A stretch of DNA of 64,000 nucleotides from Bradyrhizobium sp. 200 (GCF_023100945.1 NZ_CP064689.1:3702001-3766000), one strand, 5' to 3'. Numbered from the stretch's first letter, positions 1 through 9,128 are shown. Notes: generated by a model not told the origin, from the sequence alone. Translations and numbers: made by a program.

Positions 1-1
1 T

Positions 2-1027
2 GGCGGACGTTTTGCGCCGGAACCGCTGAGCGAGGCCGAGCGATCAGCGCTCACCTCGCGCACCCTCGACGGCGCGCCGCCGCACATTGCCGGCGACTAT
101 CCGGAATGGCTGGATGCGCATCTGGCCGCCGTGTTCGGCGACGACCGCGTGGCCGAGGCCACCGCGATGGCAAGCCGCGCGCCGCTTGATCTGCGCGTCA
201 ACACGCTGAAGGCCAAGCGCGAAAAAGTTCTCGCCTCGCTCAGGCATCTCGGCGCGCAGGAAACGCCGTGGTCGCCGATTGGCCTGCGCATCGAGCTCGG
301 CGCCGACGCGCGCAATCCCGGCATTCACGCCGAGGAGGATTTCATCAAGGGCGCCGTCGAGGTGCAGGACGAGGGCTCGCAACTGGCCGCATTGTTCTCG
401 GCGGCAAAGCCCGGCGAGCAGGTGATCGATCTCTGCGCCGGCGCCGGCGGCAAGACGCTGGCGCTCGCGGCGATGATGCAAGGCAAGGGGAGATTGATCG
501 CGACCGACCGCGACAAGCGCCAGTTCGCGCCGATCTATGAGCGGCTGTCGCGAGCCGGCGTCCACAATGCCGATGTGCGCGCGCCGAAAGGCGACAGCGA
601 TCCATTGTCTGACATCAAGGCCTCGGCCGATCTCGTGCTGATCGACGCGCCCTGCACCGGCACCGGTACCTGGCGCCGCAACCCCGATGCCAAATGGCGC
701 ATGCGCCCCGGCGCGCTCGAAGTTCGCTTGAAGGACCAGGCCGAAGTGCTTGATCGCGCGAGCGCACTGGTCAAGCCGGGCGGCCGCATCGCCTATGTCA
801 CCTGCTCGGTGCTCCCTGCGGAAAACGGCGAGCAGGTGCGTGCGTTCATCGCGCGCCATCCGGAATTTTCGATTCAGCCACTGAACGAGACGGCGAGCGT
901 GCTATGGGACAAGGCCGAAGATTTCGAAAACGCCGCGCGGCAGTCTCCCGAAGGCTGGCTGATGACGCCGCGCCGCACCGGCACGGACGGTTTTTTTGTA
1001 TCGATACTGAGAAGGAATTCGTCGTGA
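2..1027 (+). CDS. RsmB/NOP-family rRNA (cytosine-5) methyltransferase, 5' end missing
   Basis: This is a SAM-dependent m5C methyltransferase of the RsmB/NOP2 family, which modifies rRNA in the cytoplasm. The frame is open from base 2, so the N-terminus (probably an RNA-binding NusB/PUA-like part) lies left of the window. Visible motifs are the SAM loop DLCAGAGGKT near 430-460, the motif VI cysteine in DAPCTGTGT near 645-670, and the motif IV cysteine in TCSVLPAENG near 800-830. Both family cysteines are therefore present. The stop overlaps the next start (GTGA), suggesting translational coupling. In this group the gene usually sits between guaB and guaA, and guaA follows here. The family is certain; the exact paralogue (RsmB or RsmF-like) is not. 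Confidence 0.9.
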   Translation, partial: GGRFAPEPLSEAERSALTSRTLDGAPPHIAGDYPEWLDAHLAAVFGDDRVAEATAMASRAPLDLRVNTLKAKREKVLASLRHLGAQETPWSPIGLRIELGADARNPGIHAEEDFIKGAVEVQDEGSQLAALFSAAKPGEQVIDLCAGAGGKTLALAAMMQGKGRLIATDRDKRQFAPIYERLSRAGVHNADVRAPKGDSDPLSDIKASADLVLIDAPCTGTGTWRRNPDAKWRMRPGALEVRLKDQAEVLDRASALVKPGGRIAYVTCSVLPAENGEQVRAFIARHPEFSIQPLNETASVLWDKAEDFENAARQSPEGWLMTPRRTGTDGFFVSILRRNSS

Positions 1028-1725
1028 GGCGATATCATTGGATCGGCTTTTTGAGCGCCGCGGCAATCTTTGTTGGCGCGATCAGTTCGGCGTTTGCCGA
1101 TGAGACGGTCAACATCGGCGGCTCCCGCGCCGTGCTGATCAAGCCAGGCGCGCCGCGGGCGAGCGTGATCCTGATCCCGGGCGGCGACGGCGTCATTAAT
1201 GCGGGCGACAATGGCGATATCCGCGGTCTCAAGTTCAACCAGCTTGTTCGTACCCGGCACGCCTATGCGGCGCGGGGGCTCGCGGTGCTCGTGGTCGACG
1301 CCAATACCCCGCTCGATAGCGCTATTCAGTATATGGCTGCGATCAAGCGGCCGGTGACCATCGTCGCCACCAGCCGCGGCACGATCCGCGCCGCGCAGTG
1401 GATTGCGCGCGGGGCCCGGCCGGACGCGCTGGTGCTGACGTCAGGATTTCTCAGCGCCGAATCCGGCAGCGGTCAAAATGTGATGTCGATCCTGGGCTCG
1501 CCGGCATCGCTGCCGCGCACGCTGGTCATCCATCACAGCCAGGATAGTTGCCGGGTGACCTTGCCGGCCGGAGTTGAGCCGTTCGTCAAGTGGTCAGCCG
1601 GTCGGGCACGGGTGACCTGGCTCAGCGGCGGCGTCAACGAAGGCGACCCCTGTCAGGCCCGGGGCCATCATGGCTTTAACGGCATTGACGGTCGGGTGGT
1701 CGGCCTTGCGGCGAGCTTCCGCTAA
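1024..1725 (+). CDS. secreted alpha/beta-hydrolase-like protein
   Basis: A 233-residue protein starting at a GTG that overlaps the preceding stop by four bases. The N-terminus is a clear Sec signal peptide (hydrophobic stretch ending SSAFA), so export to the periplasm is expected. The body looks like an alpha/beta hydrolase. A nucleophile elbow ATSRG follows a VTIV strand, a HHSQDSC segment could carry the acid, and HHGFNG near the C-terminus could supply the histidine. The substrate is unknown. An upstream in-frame start at 904 would remove the signal peptide from the N-terminus and is less likely. Confidence 0.75.
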   Translation: MRRYHWIGFLSAAAIFVGAISSAFADETVNIGGSRAVLIKPGAPRASVILIPGGDGVINAGDNGDIRGLKFNQLVRTRHAYAARGLAVLVVDANTPLDSAIQYMAAIKRPVTIVATSRGTIRAAQWIARGARPDALVLTSGFLSAESGSGQNVMSILGSPASLPRTLVIHHSQDSCRVTLPAGVEPFVKWSAGRARVTWLSGGVNEGDPCQARGHHGFNGIDGRVVGLAASFR

Positions 1726-1742
1726 CTTTCGGGGATGGCCCC

Positions 1743-2075
1743 TCAATCCACGATGAACAGCTTCGCGCCGGTCTTCGTCGACGACCGGTGCGCGGCATCG
1801 CCGAAATCCGACACCTGGTAGCTCATGCCCGGCTTGAGCTTGAACTTGCGCCCGTCGCGCAGTTCGCTGTCGAGTTCGCCTTCCAGCACGTAGAGCACAT
1901 GGCCGCGGTCGCACCAGTGATCGGCGAGATAGCCCGGCGAATATTCGACCATCCGCACGCGCAAGTCCCCGATGTTGAGGGTACGCCAGAGCGCTTCGCC
2001 GGTTTCTCCGGCGTGCGTGGTCGCGGCGACGCCGCTCCAGTCGGTGACGGTAAAGGGGAGTGTCGGAATTTTCAT
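1743..2075 (-). CDS. small cupin-fold protein
   Basis: A 110-residue single-domain protein. The centre reads DHWCDRGHVLYVLEGEL, the type of metal-binding cupin motif 1 seen in the small 'DHCW-motif' cupins, followed by a second strand set (LKPGMSYQVSDF, then H). No signal peptide. It converges with the upstream hydrolase, with only 17 bases between them. It may bind a metal and a small ligand; no substrate can be inferred. Confidence 0.75.
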   Translation of the reverse strand: MKIPTLPFTVTDWSGVAATTHAGETGEALWRTLNIGDLRVRMVEYSPGYLADHWCDRGHVLYVLEGELDSELRDGRKFKLKPGMSYQVSDFGDAAHRSSTKTGAKLFIVD

Positions 2076-2113
2076 GGGAGACAGTCCTGCGGTAAGGGGA
2101 GCGCGGTCTTTCC

Positions 2114-2175
2114 GCCGTCATTGCGAGCCAACGGGTCGCGCGAATGCGCGCCCGATGACAGGCTCCGCGAAGCAA
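2114..2175. repeat. degenerate copy of the short palindromic 'gcgagc' repeat
   Basis: The stretch begins TCATTGCGAGCCAACGG and runs to GCGAAGCAATCCAT. Both halves are the arms of the dispersed element seen better at 56829-56882 and 59400-59475. It fills the gap between the cupin gene and guaA. It explains why the guaA frame can be read upstream of its real start. Confidence 0.65.
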
Positions 2176-2317
2176 TCCATCGCGCGGCTTCGCTCCAGTC
2201 AATCCAAATTGTGTCAACAATACTTACCTAATTTGGGTTTGTCCATGCCGTCAGAAGAATGTGGGCTGGCTGTTTCTCGCGGTTGCGAGGCCGCTCCCCG
2301 TCGCGTATCTGCTTGCC

Positions 2318-3913
2318 ATGACAGCCGCACAGAAAGCCCGCGAGCAGACCACCTCAGTGGCCTCGGCGCATGACAAGATTCTGATTGTCGACTTCGGCAG
2401 TCAGGTGACGCAGCTTATCGCGCGAAGGGTGCGTGAGGAGGGCGTCTATTCCGAGATCGTGCCGTTCCAGAAGGCGGAATTAGCCTTCGACGAGATGAAG
2501 CCGAAAGCGGTGATCCTCTCCGGCGGTCCGGAATCGGTGCATGAAAAAGGCTCGCCCCGCGCGCCGCAGAAAATCTTCGATTCCGGCGTTCCCGTGCTCG
2601 GCATCTGCTACGGCCAGATGACCATGGCCGCCCAGCTCGGCGGCGAGGTCGAAGGCGGCCACCACCGCGAATTCGGCCGCGCCGATGTCGAGGTGAAGGC
2701 CGCAAGCTCGCTGTTCGAATCCACCTGGGCGATGGGCGAGAAGCATCCGGTGTGGATGAGCCATGGCGACCGCATCACCAAAATGCCGCCGGGTTTTACG
2801 GTCGCCGGCGTTTCGCCGAACGCGCCGTTCGCGGTGATCCAGGACGAGAAGCGCAAATATTACGGCCTGATGTTCCACCCCGAAGTCGTGCACACGCCCG
2901 ACGGCGCCAAGCTGATCCGCAATTTCGTCCGCAAGGTCGCCGGCCTCACCGGCGACTGGACCATGCGCGCGTTTCGTGAAGAGGCGATCGAAAAAATCCG
3001 CGCGCAAGTTGGCAAGGGCAGGGTGATCTGCGGCCTTTCCGGCGGCGTCGATTCCGCCGTCGCCGCGGTCTTGATCCATGAGGCGATCGGCGACCAGCTC
3101 ACCTGCGTGTTCGTCGACCACGGTATGCTGCGGCTCGACGAAGCCAAGACCGTCGTCGACCTGTTCCGGCATCACTACAACATTCCGCTGGTGCACGTTG
3201 ACGCATCGAAGCAGTTCCTCGGCGAACTCGCAGGCGTCAGCGATCCCGAGGCGAAGCGCAAGACCATCGGCCGCCTCTTCATCGACGTGTTCGATGCCGA
3301 AGCGAAAAAGCTCGGCGGCGCGGATTTCCTCGCCCAAGGCACGCTCTATCCCGACGTGATCGAGAGCGTCTCCTTCACCGGCGGCCCGTCGGTGACCATC
3401 AAGTCGCACCACAATGTCGGCGGTCTCCCCGAGCGCATGAACATGAAGCTGGTCGAACCCTTGCGCGAACTGTTCAAGGACGAGGTCCGCGTCTTGGGCC
3501 GCGAGCTTGGCCTCCCCGAAATCTTCGTCGGCCGCCACCCGTTCCCAGGCCCCGGCCTCGCCATCCGCTGCCCCGGCGACATCACGAAGGAGAAGCTCGA
3601 CATCCTGCGCCAGGCCGACGCCGTCTATATCGACCAGATCCGAAAAGCCGGCCTCTACGACACCATCTGGCAAGCCTTCGCCGTGCTGCTGCCCGTGAAG
3701 ACCGTCGGCGTGATGGGCGACGGCCGTACCTACGAATACGTCGTCGGCCTGCGCGCGGTGACGTCGACTGACGGCATGACCGCGGACTTCTATCCCTTCA
3801 ACATGAAATTCCTCGGCGAAACCGCGACGCGGATCATCAACGAGGTGAAGGGTGTGAACCGCGTGGTGTACGACGTGACGTCAAAGCCGCCAGGGACGAT
3901 TGAGTGGGAGTGA
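2318..3913 (+). CDS. guaA: GMP synthase (glutamine-hydrolysing)
   Basis: GuaA converts XMP, ATP and glutamine to GMP, the last step of guanine nucleotide synthesis in the cytoplasm. The 531-residue protein has the class I glutamine amidotransferase domain first, with the triad C97 (GICYGQ), H187 and E189 (MFHPEV). The ATP-pyrophosphatase P-loop SGGVDS follows at 241-246, then the C-terminal dimerisation domain ending KPPGTIEWE. The start [10 protein letters not shown] was chosen because sequence further upstream is repeat-derived. The last nine codons are repeated at 9825-9851, marking this gene as the integration target of the island that follows. Confidence 0.97.
   Translation: MTAAQKAREQTTSVASAHDKILIVDFGSQVTQLIARRVREEGVYSEIVPFQKAELAFDEMKPKAVILSGGPESVHEKGSPRAPQKIFDSGVPVLGICYGQMTMAAQLGGEVEGGHHREFGRADVEVKAASSLFESTWAMGEKHPVWMSHGDRITKMPPGFTVAGVSPNAPFAVIQDEKRKYYGLMFHPEVVHTPDGAKLIRNFVRKVAGLTGDWTMRAFREEAIEKIRAQVGKGRVICGLSGGVDSAVAAVLIHEAIGDQLTCVFVDHGMLRLDEAKTVVDLFRHHYNIPLVHVDASKQFLGELAGVSDPEAKRKTIGRLFIDVFDAEAKKLGGADFLAQGTLYPDVIESVSFTGGPSVTIKSHHNVGGLPERMNMKLVEPLRELFKDEVRVLGRELGLPEIFVGRHPFPGPGLAIRCPGDITKEKLDILRQADAVYIDQIRKAGLYDTIWQAFAVLLPVKTVGVMGDGRTYEYVVGLRAVTSTDGMTADFYPFNMKFLGETATRIINEVKGVNRVVYDVTSKPPGTIEWE
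3884..3913 (+). other. attachment-site-like repeat, guaA-proximal copy
   Basis: The last nine guaA codons plus stop (AAGCCGCCAGGGACGATTGA and onward). Twenty-six of the 27 sense bases recur in the same orientation at 9825-9851. The guaA 3' end is a known integration site for genomic islands, so this is probably one end of the insertion. Confidence 0.75.
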
Positions 3914-3983
3914 AGGGGAATCTGCGACCGCTGGCTGATCATAAATAAATAATGCGATACGGTGGATGCAATAAAGTGGCGCT

Positions 3984-6035
3984 ATGGCAGGAAAGCGACA
4001 GCACTATGTTCCCCGACTGCTTCAACGCGGCTTTCTCGATGATCCGTCGGATGAGGCCGAGCGGACTTGGTTGCACCGTCGCGGCGTCGATGCCAAGCTA
4101 GTCGGGATTCGCGATGTTGGAGTAGAAGACTGGTTCTATTCGCGGAGGTCGCTTGACGGCACGCCGACTCTCGACGATGCGATCACGGCCATTGAGCGCG
4201 ATTTGGGTACAAGCGTCGGGGCGCTGAGAGCGAGTGCACCCGGCAGTTCCATCGATGCAGTGGAGGCGGCCCGCACCGTCGTCCACTTGGTCATGCGGAC
4301 CGGCCATCTACGGGGTGTCATCTCCACCGGGATGACCAGCTTAACCAACGAAATCGGATCCTTGTTCACCGATCCAATGCGGCTGGGTGCGATGATCGGC
4401 CTCACCGGGCCGGCACTTGCGTCGGTCGTATTAGACACGATCCGCGACAAGGCCGCGGAGTTGGTACCGACTGGCATACCCGCGGCCTTTTCCGAGCGGC
4501 TGATGGCATTTGAATTGCGAGAGCTTGGCGAACGACTCGTCGAGCAGGCCGTCGCGATGCTTGGCCCGATCTTTCCGCAGCTGTTCAGCGGTCTTGCGGG
4601 AAAAGTGCGTGACGCTCATAATTCGATCTTGGCGACCTCACCCGAGAGCAACGGCTGGGTGACCGCGCTCGCCGCCTTTGAGTGGACCGTTGAAGCTGGT
4701 GTAGACCTGATACTACCCGATGCGGTCGCCCTCGCGCGCGAAGACGACGGTCCGCTTATGCCACTTCTGTTCACAAAGGCCAGAGACCTTCGCGCCGTAG
4801 TCATGCCGGTTTCACCGGATCGGATGCTGGTCGGACGTCCAGTCGGTAGCGCGCCGATCAATCTTGACAGGTTCAACACGCAGGCGGCGGCGAGTTGCGA
4901 AGCCTTCTTCATTAGCGCAAGGCCGTTCAACGGAGACAAGCTAAACGCTCTCATCGGTTCCGCATTGGCCAATGCGATTGAGAATACGATTTCGACGGCG
5001 ATACGCGAAGCTGAACAGGTTCGGACGACAGCCGGTCTGGTGATTGCTCCAGCCAAAACCCATGCGATCACGCAGCAAGGATTCTCGTTCAGCGTTCGGC
5101 TCGCCGACTTCGGTGACGATGTTCTCGCCAAGGAATTTGCGGCAGTACTCGATGGTGTGGTCGGCGCGCTTATCCCGAGTCTTCCATTGCATGAATTGGA
5201 CGGCTTCACCCTAGCAGTCGACTATCACGACGCACTAGCGGCACTTGATCGTGGCGACCCCAATCTGCCGCGGGTCACCAGCCGCGTGCTGGGCTATGGC
5301 CTAGGCGTGGCTAGTCCTGTCGCCGTGATCCGTGACGGCGTCCGCAAAAAGCATCTCGTCGTCTCTGCAGTGCTCGCTGAGATGTGGTTGTCGCCAGACG
5401 CCGACGTACGGGCGGCCGGTCTTCACACCCTTGTCAATATGCTTGCAGGGATCGCGCATTGGACGCGATATGCTGCCAAGCAGGAAACCGGCTTTACGCC
5501 CGGCGCTATGGAGCGCGAACTACATTCCGCGGTTGCCGCGGCGCCCGCTCACTATTGGAGCGCACGCCAAGCCGCCTTCGTTAAGCCCGACCAGGGAAGA
5601 GTCTACGCCGAGCTGGTCCTCGACAGCCTCGACTTCGCCGAGCGCGAGATCGCGAAGGAGCGCGCCCGCATCCCGGACAAAGGCGGCGTCGGCTATACCA
5701 CAATGCGCGCGCTAGAATGCGTGTCGGCCATCCTCAGCCATGCTGCTGATTGGCTGGGGCACCACGACGGAATCGCCGAAGGTCAGACGTTCGCAGGCAT
5801 CGATTTGCGCGCGCGACTGAAGGCGCGCGGCTTGGACCGCTGGATCGAGTTATTCGGCCGAGATCTCGCCGCCTGCTACGGCCCTGACGATGCTCTCAAC
5901 TTCGAGCTGGTGACTAGGCTCAGCCCGCATGTCGAACGGCTGTTCTGGAGCCTAGGCATCTATTGCTGGCCCGAGGAAAACCATGTCCGCTGCTTGGTTA
6001 CCGACCAGTTCTTTCTCCCGCCGGACCTGCCCTGA
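3984..6035 (+). CDS. DUF4238-domain protein
   Basis: A 683-residue protein of unknown function. The N-terminus KRQHYVPRLLQRGF (residues 4-17) is the hallmark of the DUF4238 family, whose members are scattered in accessory regions. No transmembrane segment or signal peptide is obvious, so it is probably cytoplasmic. The family core normally occupies about 250-300 residues, so the C-terminal half (SLDFAEREIAKERARIPDKG and beyond) may be a second domain I do not recognise. An A/T-rich stretch (ataaataaataatg, 3941-3954) precedes it and could hold its promoter. It is the first gene of the guaA insertion. A defence role is only a guess from location. Confidence 0.7.
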   Translation: MAGKRQHYVPRLLQRGFLDDPSDEAERTWLHRRGVDAKLVGIRDVGVEDWFYSRRSLDGTPTLDDAITAIERDLGTSVGALRASAPGSSIDAVEAARTVVHLVMRTGHLRGVISTGMTSLTNEIGSLFTDPMRLGAMIGLTGPALASVVLDTIRDKAAELVPTGIPAAFSERLMAFELRELGERLVEQAVAMLGPIFPQLFSGLAGKVRDAHNSILATSPESNGWVTALAAFEWTVEAGVDLILPDAVALAREDDGPLMPLLFTKARDLRAVVMPVSPDRMLVGRPVGSAPINLDRFNTQAAASCEAFFISARPFNGDKLNALIGSALANAIENTISTAIREAEQVRTTAGLVIAPAKTHAITQQGFSFSVRLADFGDDVLAKEFAAVLDGVVGALIPSLPLHELDGFTLAVDYHDALAALDRGDPNLPRVTSRVLGYGLGVASPVAVIRDGVRKKHLVVSAVLAEMWLSPDADVRAAGLHTLVNMLAGIAHWTRYAAKQETGFTPGAMERELHSAVAAAPAHYWSARQAAFVKPDQGRVYAELVLDSLDFAEREIAKERARIPDKGGVGYTTMRALECVSAILSHAADWLGHHDGIAEGQTFAGIDLRARLKARGLDRWIELFGRDLAACYGPDDALNFELVTRLSPHVERLFWSLGIYCWPEENHVRCLVTDQFFLPPDLP

Positions 6036-6135
6036 TGAGGCGGCGCGTGGCCGCCTTGCGGCGCGGCACAAATTTCGCGGCAGGATTGTATGTGGCTGGT
6101 TGTGTAAGTTGGGCGGGTTAGGCTAGTTTCTCGGT

Positions 6136-6564
6136 ATGACACAGCTTGCAGTCGAGTCTGACGGGATTGTTTTTGGCTACACCGCCGGTATGAAGCGGAC
6201 ATATAAATCGATGAACTATCATCGACAGCCAAAGCTCAAGCCGGATAAAACCAAATGGGATTCGGCAATTAGCCGTCCCGCTGAGTATAGCTATTTTGAA
6301 CAATGTGAGGCGAAGTCTTGGCTTAGCCAATCGGGCGACTACTGGTGGGTCTCGCAAGATGCATTGACCACTGTAGGACTCGGCGGGGAGCGACTGGCGT
6401 TCTTTCCTATTTGTCACAATCATCCTGGCCCGTGGCATGGTTACCCTGTTTCGGCCATCTCGGATCGAGACTACGAGGTACCTAAGGAGTTAATCGAGAA
6501 GTGGGAAGATGATGAGACCATCGACGATCTCATCGCCGGTCGCATGCGGAAGGGCAAGCTATGA
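6136..6564 (+). CDS. hypothetical protein, first gene of a two-gene cassette
   Basis: A 142-residue protein I do not recognise. It is rich in aromatic and charged residues, with a central segment CHNHPGPWHGYPVS (about residues 94-107) whose histidines could bind metal or act in catalysis. The acidic C-terminus (EKWEDDETIDDL) is followed by basic RMRKGKL. No membrane segment. An internal methionine (MKRTYKS, residue 19) is a possible alternative start. Its stop overlaps the next start (ATGA), so the two are almost certainly co-translated. Codons are visibly richer in A/T than in the core genes, consistent with acquired DNA. Confidence 0.6.
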   Translation: MTQLAVESDGIVFGYTAGMKRTYKSMNYHRQPKLKPDKTKWDSAISRPAEYSYFEQCEAKSWLSQSGDYWWVSQDALTTVGLGGERLAFFPICHNHPGPWHGYPVSAISDRDYEVPKELIEKWEDDETIDDLIAGRMRKGKL

Positions 6565-7745
6565 GACTCAAACGGCTCATTCTGCCAGGTCGGTTTGTGG
6601 AGGCCTACGTCTACTTTGATTTTGCGTGGCTCTTTTCCAAGGACGGGGTTGTTCGTGCCTTCGACCTCGCGAGATACTGTCAGGAACGCCTGAACGGCGA
6701 GGGAAGCGTTGCTGCCGCATTATTCTCTAACAATCAACTCTTGTCGCAGCACCAGAGAAGCGATGGACAGGAATCGTCGGATCTCACGCAGCTTCTTTCG
6801 AGCGAAAAGCCCATTGAGGTTACGGCCAAGGATGTTGATGGCTATTCCTATATATTCCACACCGAAGGGGCGTGCCGCTCGGTGCTCGACGTTCGATTTT
6901 ATAACGGGCGTGCCTTCGTAGGTGCAGATAATGGCATACGGCAGTTTTTTGCTTTGGGGCGCGATGACCTTCAGGAAAGCAAACTCGGACGCTCCGCTGC
7001 CGAAAGTCTTCACGATCAGCGCGTCTCCGAATTACCAGCGCGGCAGATTCGAGGACGATTGGGTGCCGTAGCTGCTGCTTGTGGCCCAGCCGGAGGCATC
7101 GTTGGATTCGGCGCTGGGACGGACGATCGCGATTGGCGTATCAGCTTTCAGCCATTTACGGAAAGATGTTACGGGATCGAACTCAACGGACGTGCCGTTT
7201 CGAGTCTCGTTAATTCAACAGCCATAGAGTTATATGGTGTCGGTCGCCAAGAGGTGCAGCCGCGGGACGCTAGAGTTCTTTCGGATGATGAGTATGATGG
7301 TTTGGAATTGACCGACGTTAAGGGGCGAGGTGTCGGCGTGCAGGACGCTCAACTGAATCAGGTGATCACTAGATTGCCGGGCGCTGTTCGTACCTTTCTC
7401 TTTAAGGAGACATTCTGGGTCTTAGCTCAAGACGGATTCTACTATTTCCGATTTATTGCGAACGGTGAGATCACCGTGCCGCGCCGGCCGACGGTGAAGG
7501 CGCCTTCCACGCGGGTGTTATCTGCTTCTGGGAGCGCAGCGGGTCTGATAGTGGAATCTGATGATGAAGTCTTCTTACTGAATGACCACCGCTGGACTAA
7601 TCTAGTCTCTGAGCCGGTTCACTCTGTGCGCGGCTATCCAAGCTCTAAGCGTTACAAGCGTTTAATCACGGCTGTGACACGAGACCGCGTGGAACTGGCG
7701 GCGGTACTTAATAGCCCGAAGACAGCTCCCGCTGCCCAACGCTGA
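6561..7745 (+). CDS. hypothetical protein, second gene of the two-gene cassette
   Basis: A 394-residue protein of unknown function, translationally coupled to the preceding gene. The sequence alternates short hydrophobic strands with turns (VLDVRFYNGRAFVGADNGI; VRTFLFKETFWVLAQDGFYYF; AAGLIVESDDEVFLLNDHRW). This suggests an all-beta, possibly propeller-like fold; that is an impression, not a domain match. No signal peptide or clear membrane helix. Relaxed codon use and its position between the guaA end and the vapBC repeats mark it as island cargo. It could be an immunity or defence partner of the 142-residue protein, but nothing in the sequence proves this. Confidence 0.6.
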   Translation: MRLKRLILPGRFVEAYVYFDFAWLFSKDGVVRAFDLARYCQERLNGEGSVAAALFSNNQLLSQHQRSDGQESSDLTQLLSSEKPIEVTAKDVDGYSYIFHTEGACRSVLDVRFYNGRAFVGADNGIRQFFALGRDDLQESKLGRSAAESLHDQRVSELPARQIRGRLGAVAAACGPAGGIVGFGAGTDDRDWRISFQPFTERCYGIELNGRAVSSLVNSTAIELYGVGRQEVQPRDARVLSDDEYDGLELTDVKGRGVGVQDAQLNQVITRLPGAVRTFLFKETFWVLAQDGFYYFRFIANGEITVPRRPTVKAPSTRVLSASGSAAGLIVESDDEVFLLNDHRWTNLVSEPVHSVRGYPSSKRYKRLITAVTRDRVELAAVLNSPKTAPAAQR

Positions 7746-7842
7746 CGACCTGCATTTGTGGTTTGTGGCGTCGCTATGGATTGCGTCGTATCACTCGCGA
7801 AGACAACGTTGCACCGCCGCCGCGACAAAACCGGCACGATAG

Positions 7843-8365
7843 GCAAATCACTTCTGATTTTCCGAAATCGTGTCAATCCCGTAAATCAAAAATATTCTGC
7901 TTTCGTTCTTACCCAAATCAGCCGCATAACTCCGCCCGTCTCACGGCGGATGAGGGGCGCTTCGCGGTCGTCACGAACGTGCGGTGAGATGCGGTGGACG
8001 CTGAAGGCGCGCTAGACGTACGCGCAGGAAGCGTACGACGAAGTCGTGTGGTTCGGGCGCCGCGGTGCTGGCGTTAAGCGTGCGATAAGAAGCGCAGGCG
8101 ACGGAGGCAAAAGAGCCGTTCTCCGGGAAGAGCACGAAGTAAGCCGTAAAGCCATTGCGCAGGGAAGGCCGGAGTGTTCCCGCTGCCCTGTATGCTCGTG
8201 TGCACTTTTGTTTGCGCAAATCGCACGCGAGACCGCGGGTGCAGCAAGCACCCGGTCTTCCCTGCGCCCTCTAATGATTCAGAGGGTCTCTGGATGACGC
8301 AAAGCTCGGGCGCTGCTCGCCGCGAGGATGCGGACTCACACCCTCATGCTGTTTGAAATGTAGAT
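7843..8365. repeat. ~0.5 kb dispersed repeat, copy A
   Basis: Runs from GCAAATCACTTCTGATTTTC to GCTGTTTGAA, and is repeated in direct orientation at 9268-9797 with most bases identical. It contains several hairpins: a 7 bp CGTACGC/GCGTACG stem near 8015-8035, a long stem with arms at 8157-8173 and 8251-8267, and CCCTCTAATGATTCAGAGGG near 8268-8287. It carries no credible gene. Similar sequences are, as I recall, common in Bradyrhizobium genomes. Confidence 0.8.
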
Positions 8366-8376
8366 CAGTCATAGAG

Positions 8377-8398
8377 CGGAATAGCGCAGCGTATTTCG
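8377..8398. repeat. small palindrome related to that at 22614-22635
   Basis: CGGAATA, an 8 base loop, then TATTTCG, preceded by GAG. A near-identical hairpin with perfect 7 bp arms lies at 22614-22635. It is probably a short dispersed repeat. There is no U-tract, so it is not a good terminator. Confidence 0.45.
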
Positions 8399-8447
8399 CC
8401 AATCGGCCACGATCGGCGCGGCGCGCATCGTCATTGAGCGCTACGAT

Positions 8448-8852
8448 CTATCCACCACGAAACGGATTGGCGATGCGTAATCCCTCGTCGAGCTTCATGC
8501 CGTGCTGCATATCCTCCGACCAGAGCGTGTCGCAACCGGCGTCAAGTGCCGAGGCGGCAATCATCGAGTCATAGATTGAAAGGCCGTATCGCTCCGCCAG
8601 TCGAAGTCCCGTTTCGTGGGTCTCGACGGTGAGGGGATGAACCGTCAGCAGGCCTCGCAACATGTTGAGGAATGCATGCGTCTCGTCCCAGGACATCTGC
8701 ATTTTCCTGCGCGCGACGTTGGCAAGTTCGTTCAGAACTTGCACGCTGATTGAACCACCCTTGGCAAGAGTAGCTTCCGCCCGATCGGCCTTCGTCACAT
8801 CGCCTGATGCGAGGTAGACGAGGACGTTGGTGTCGAAGAAACTACCGGGCAT
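8448..8852 (-). CDS. vapC: PIN-domain toxin of a VapBC pair
   Basis: A 134-residue PIN-domain protein, expected to be a Mg-dependent RNase that blocks growth when free of its antitoxin. The acidic pocket is complete: D7 (FFDTN), E42 (NELANV), D95 (SIYDSMIAA) and D114 (WSEDM). Its start lies inside the end of the antitoxin gene (11 base overlap), the normal arrangement for coupled expression. It sits in the guaA island between two long direct repeats. Such pairs often stabilise mobile DNA. Confidence 0.9.
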   Translation of the reverse strand: MPGSFFDTNVLVYLASGDVTKADRAEATLAKGGSISVQVLNELANVARRKMQMSWDETHAFLNMLRGLLTVHPLTVETHETGLRLAERYGLSIYDSMIAASALDAGCDTLWSEDMQHGMKLDEGLRIANPFRGG

Positions 8853-9072
8853 TCGCCTCGTCCCGGTCGAACTTGAAGTCGGCAGGGAGGCGACCGCGGA
8901 AGGTGCGAAGGCGCTTCAACCACTCGTCGCGTCCGGGCTTGCGCGCTATGCTGAACTGTCGTCTCTCCGCGACGTGGATTTCGATCTCGTCGCCTTCCTT
9001 GAGGCCGAGCGCTTCGACCACGACGGCTGGAAGGCGAACGGCAAGGCTGTTCCCCCATTTTGCGACCTGCAT
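8842..9072 (-). CDS. vapB: AbrB/MazE-type antitoxin of the VapBC pair
   Basis: A 76-residue antitoxin. The N-terminal swapped-hairpin DNA-binding domain reads MQVAKWGNSLAVRLP, then LGLKEGDEIEI. The C-terminal tail (KRLRTFRGRLPADFKFDRDEANAR) should wrap and inhibit the toxin. The start at 9072 was chosen because GGGAG lies just upstream and because longer starts (9090, 9108) run into the probable operator at 9094-9119. It should autoregulate as a complex with VapC. Confidence 0.88.
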   Translation of the reverse strand: MQVAKWGNSLAVRLPAVVVEALGLKEGDEIEIHVAERRQFSIARKPGRDEWLKRLRTFRGRLPADFKFDRDEANAR

Positions 9073-9093
9073 GCCAGCTCTCCCGTCCATTTG

Positions 9094-9119
9094 GATATAC
9101 ATGTTCATAAATGTATATC
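9094..9119. promoter_or_regulatory. vapBC operator (inverted repeat)
   Basis: Perfect 9 bp arms GATATACAT and ATGTATATC separated by 8 bases, just upstream of the vapB Shine-Dalgarno. An AbrB-type antitoxin dimer typically binds this kind of site, so autorepression is inferred. Confidence 0.7.
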
Positions 9120-9128
9120 TAATAATTG

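Noticed and set aside
2480..3673. A long (397 codon) open frame antisense to guaA
   Set aside because: GC-rich codons of guaA leave the opposite strand open; no family motif, ribosome site or independent support.
7758..8297. Several open frames within repeat copy A (and the equivalent ones at 9198-9734)
   Set aside because: They lie entirely in the dispersed repeat, differ in frame and content between the two copies, and encode no recognisable protein.
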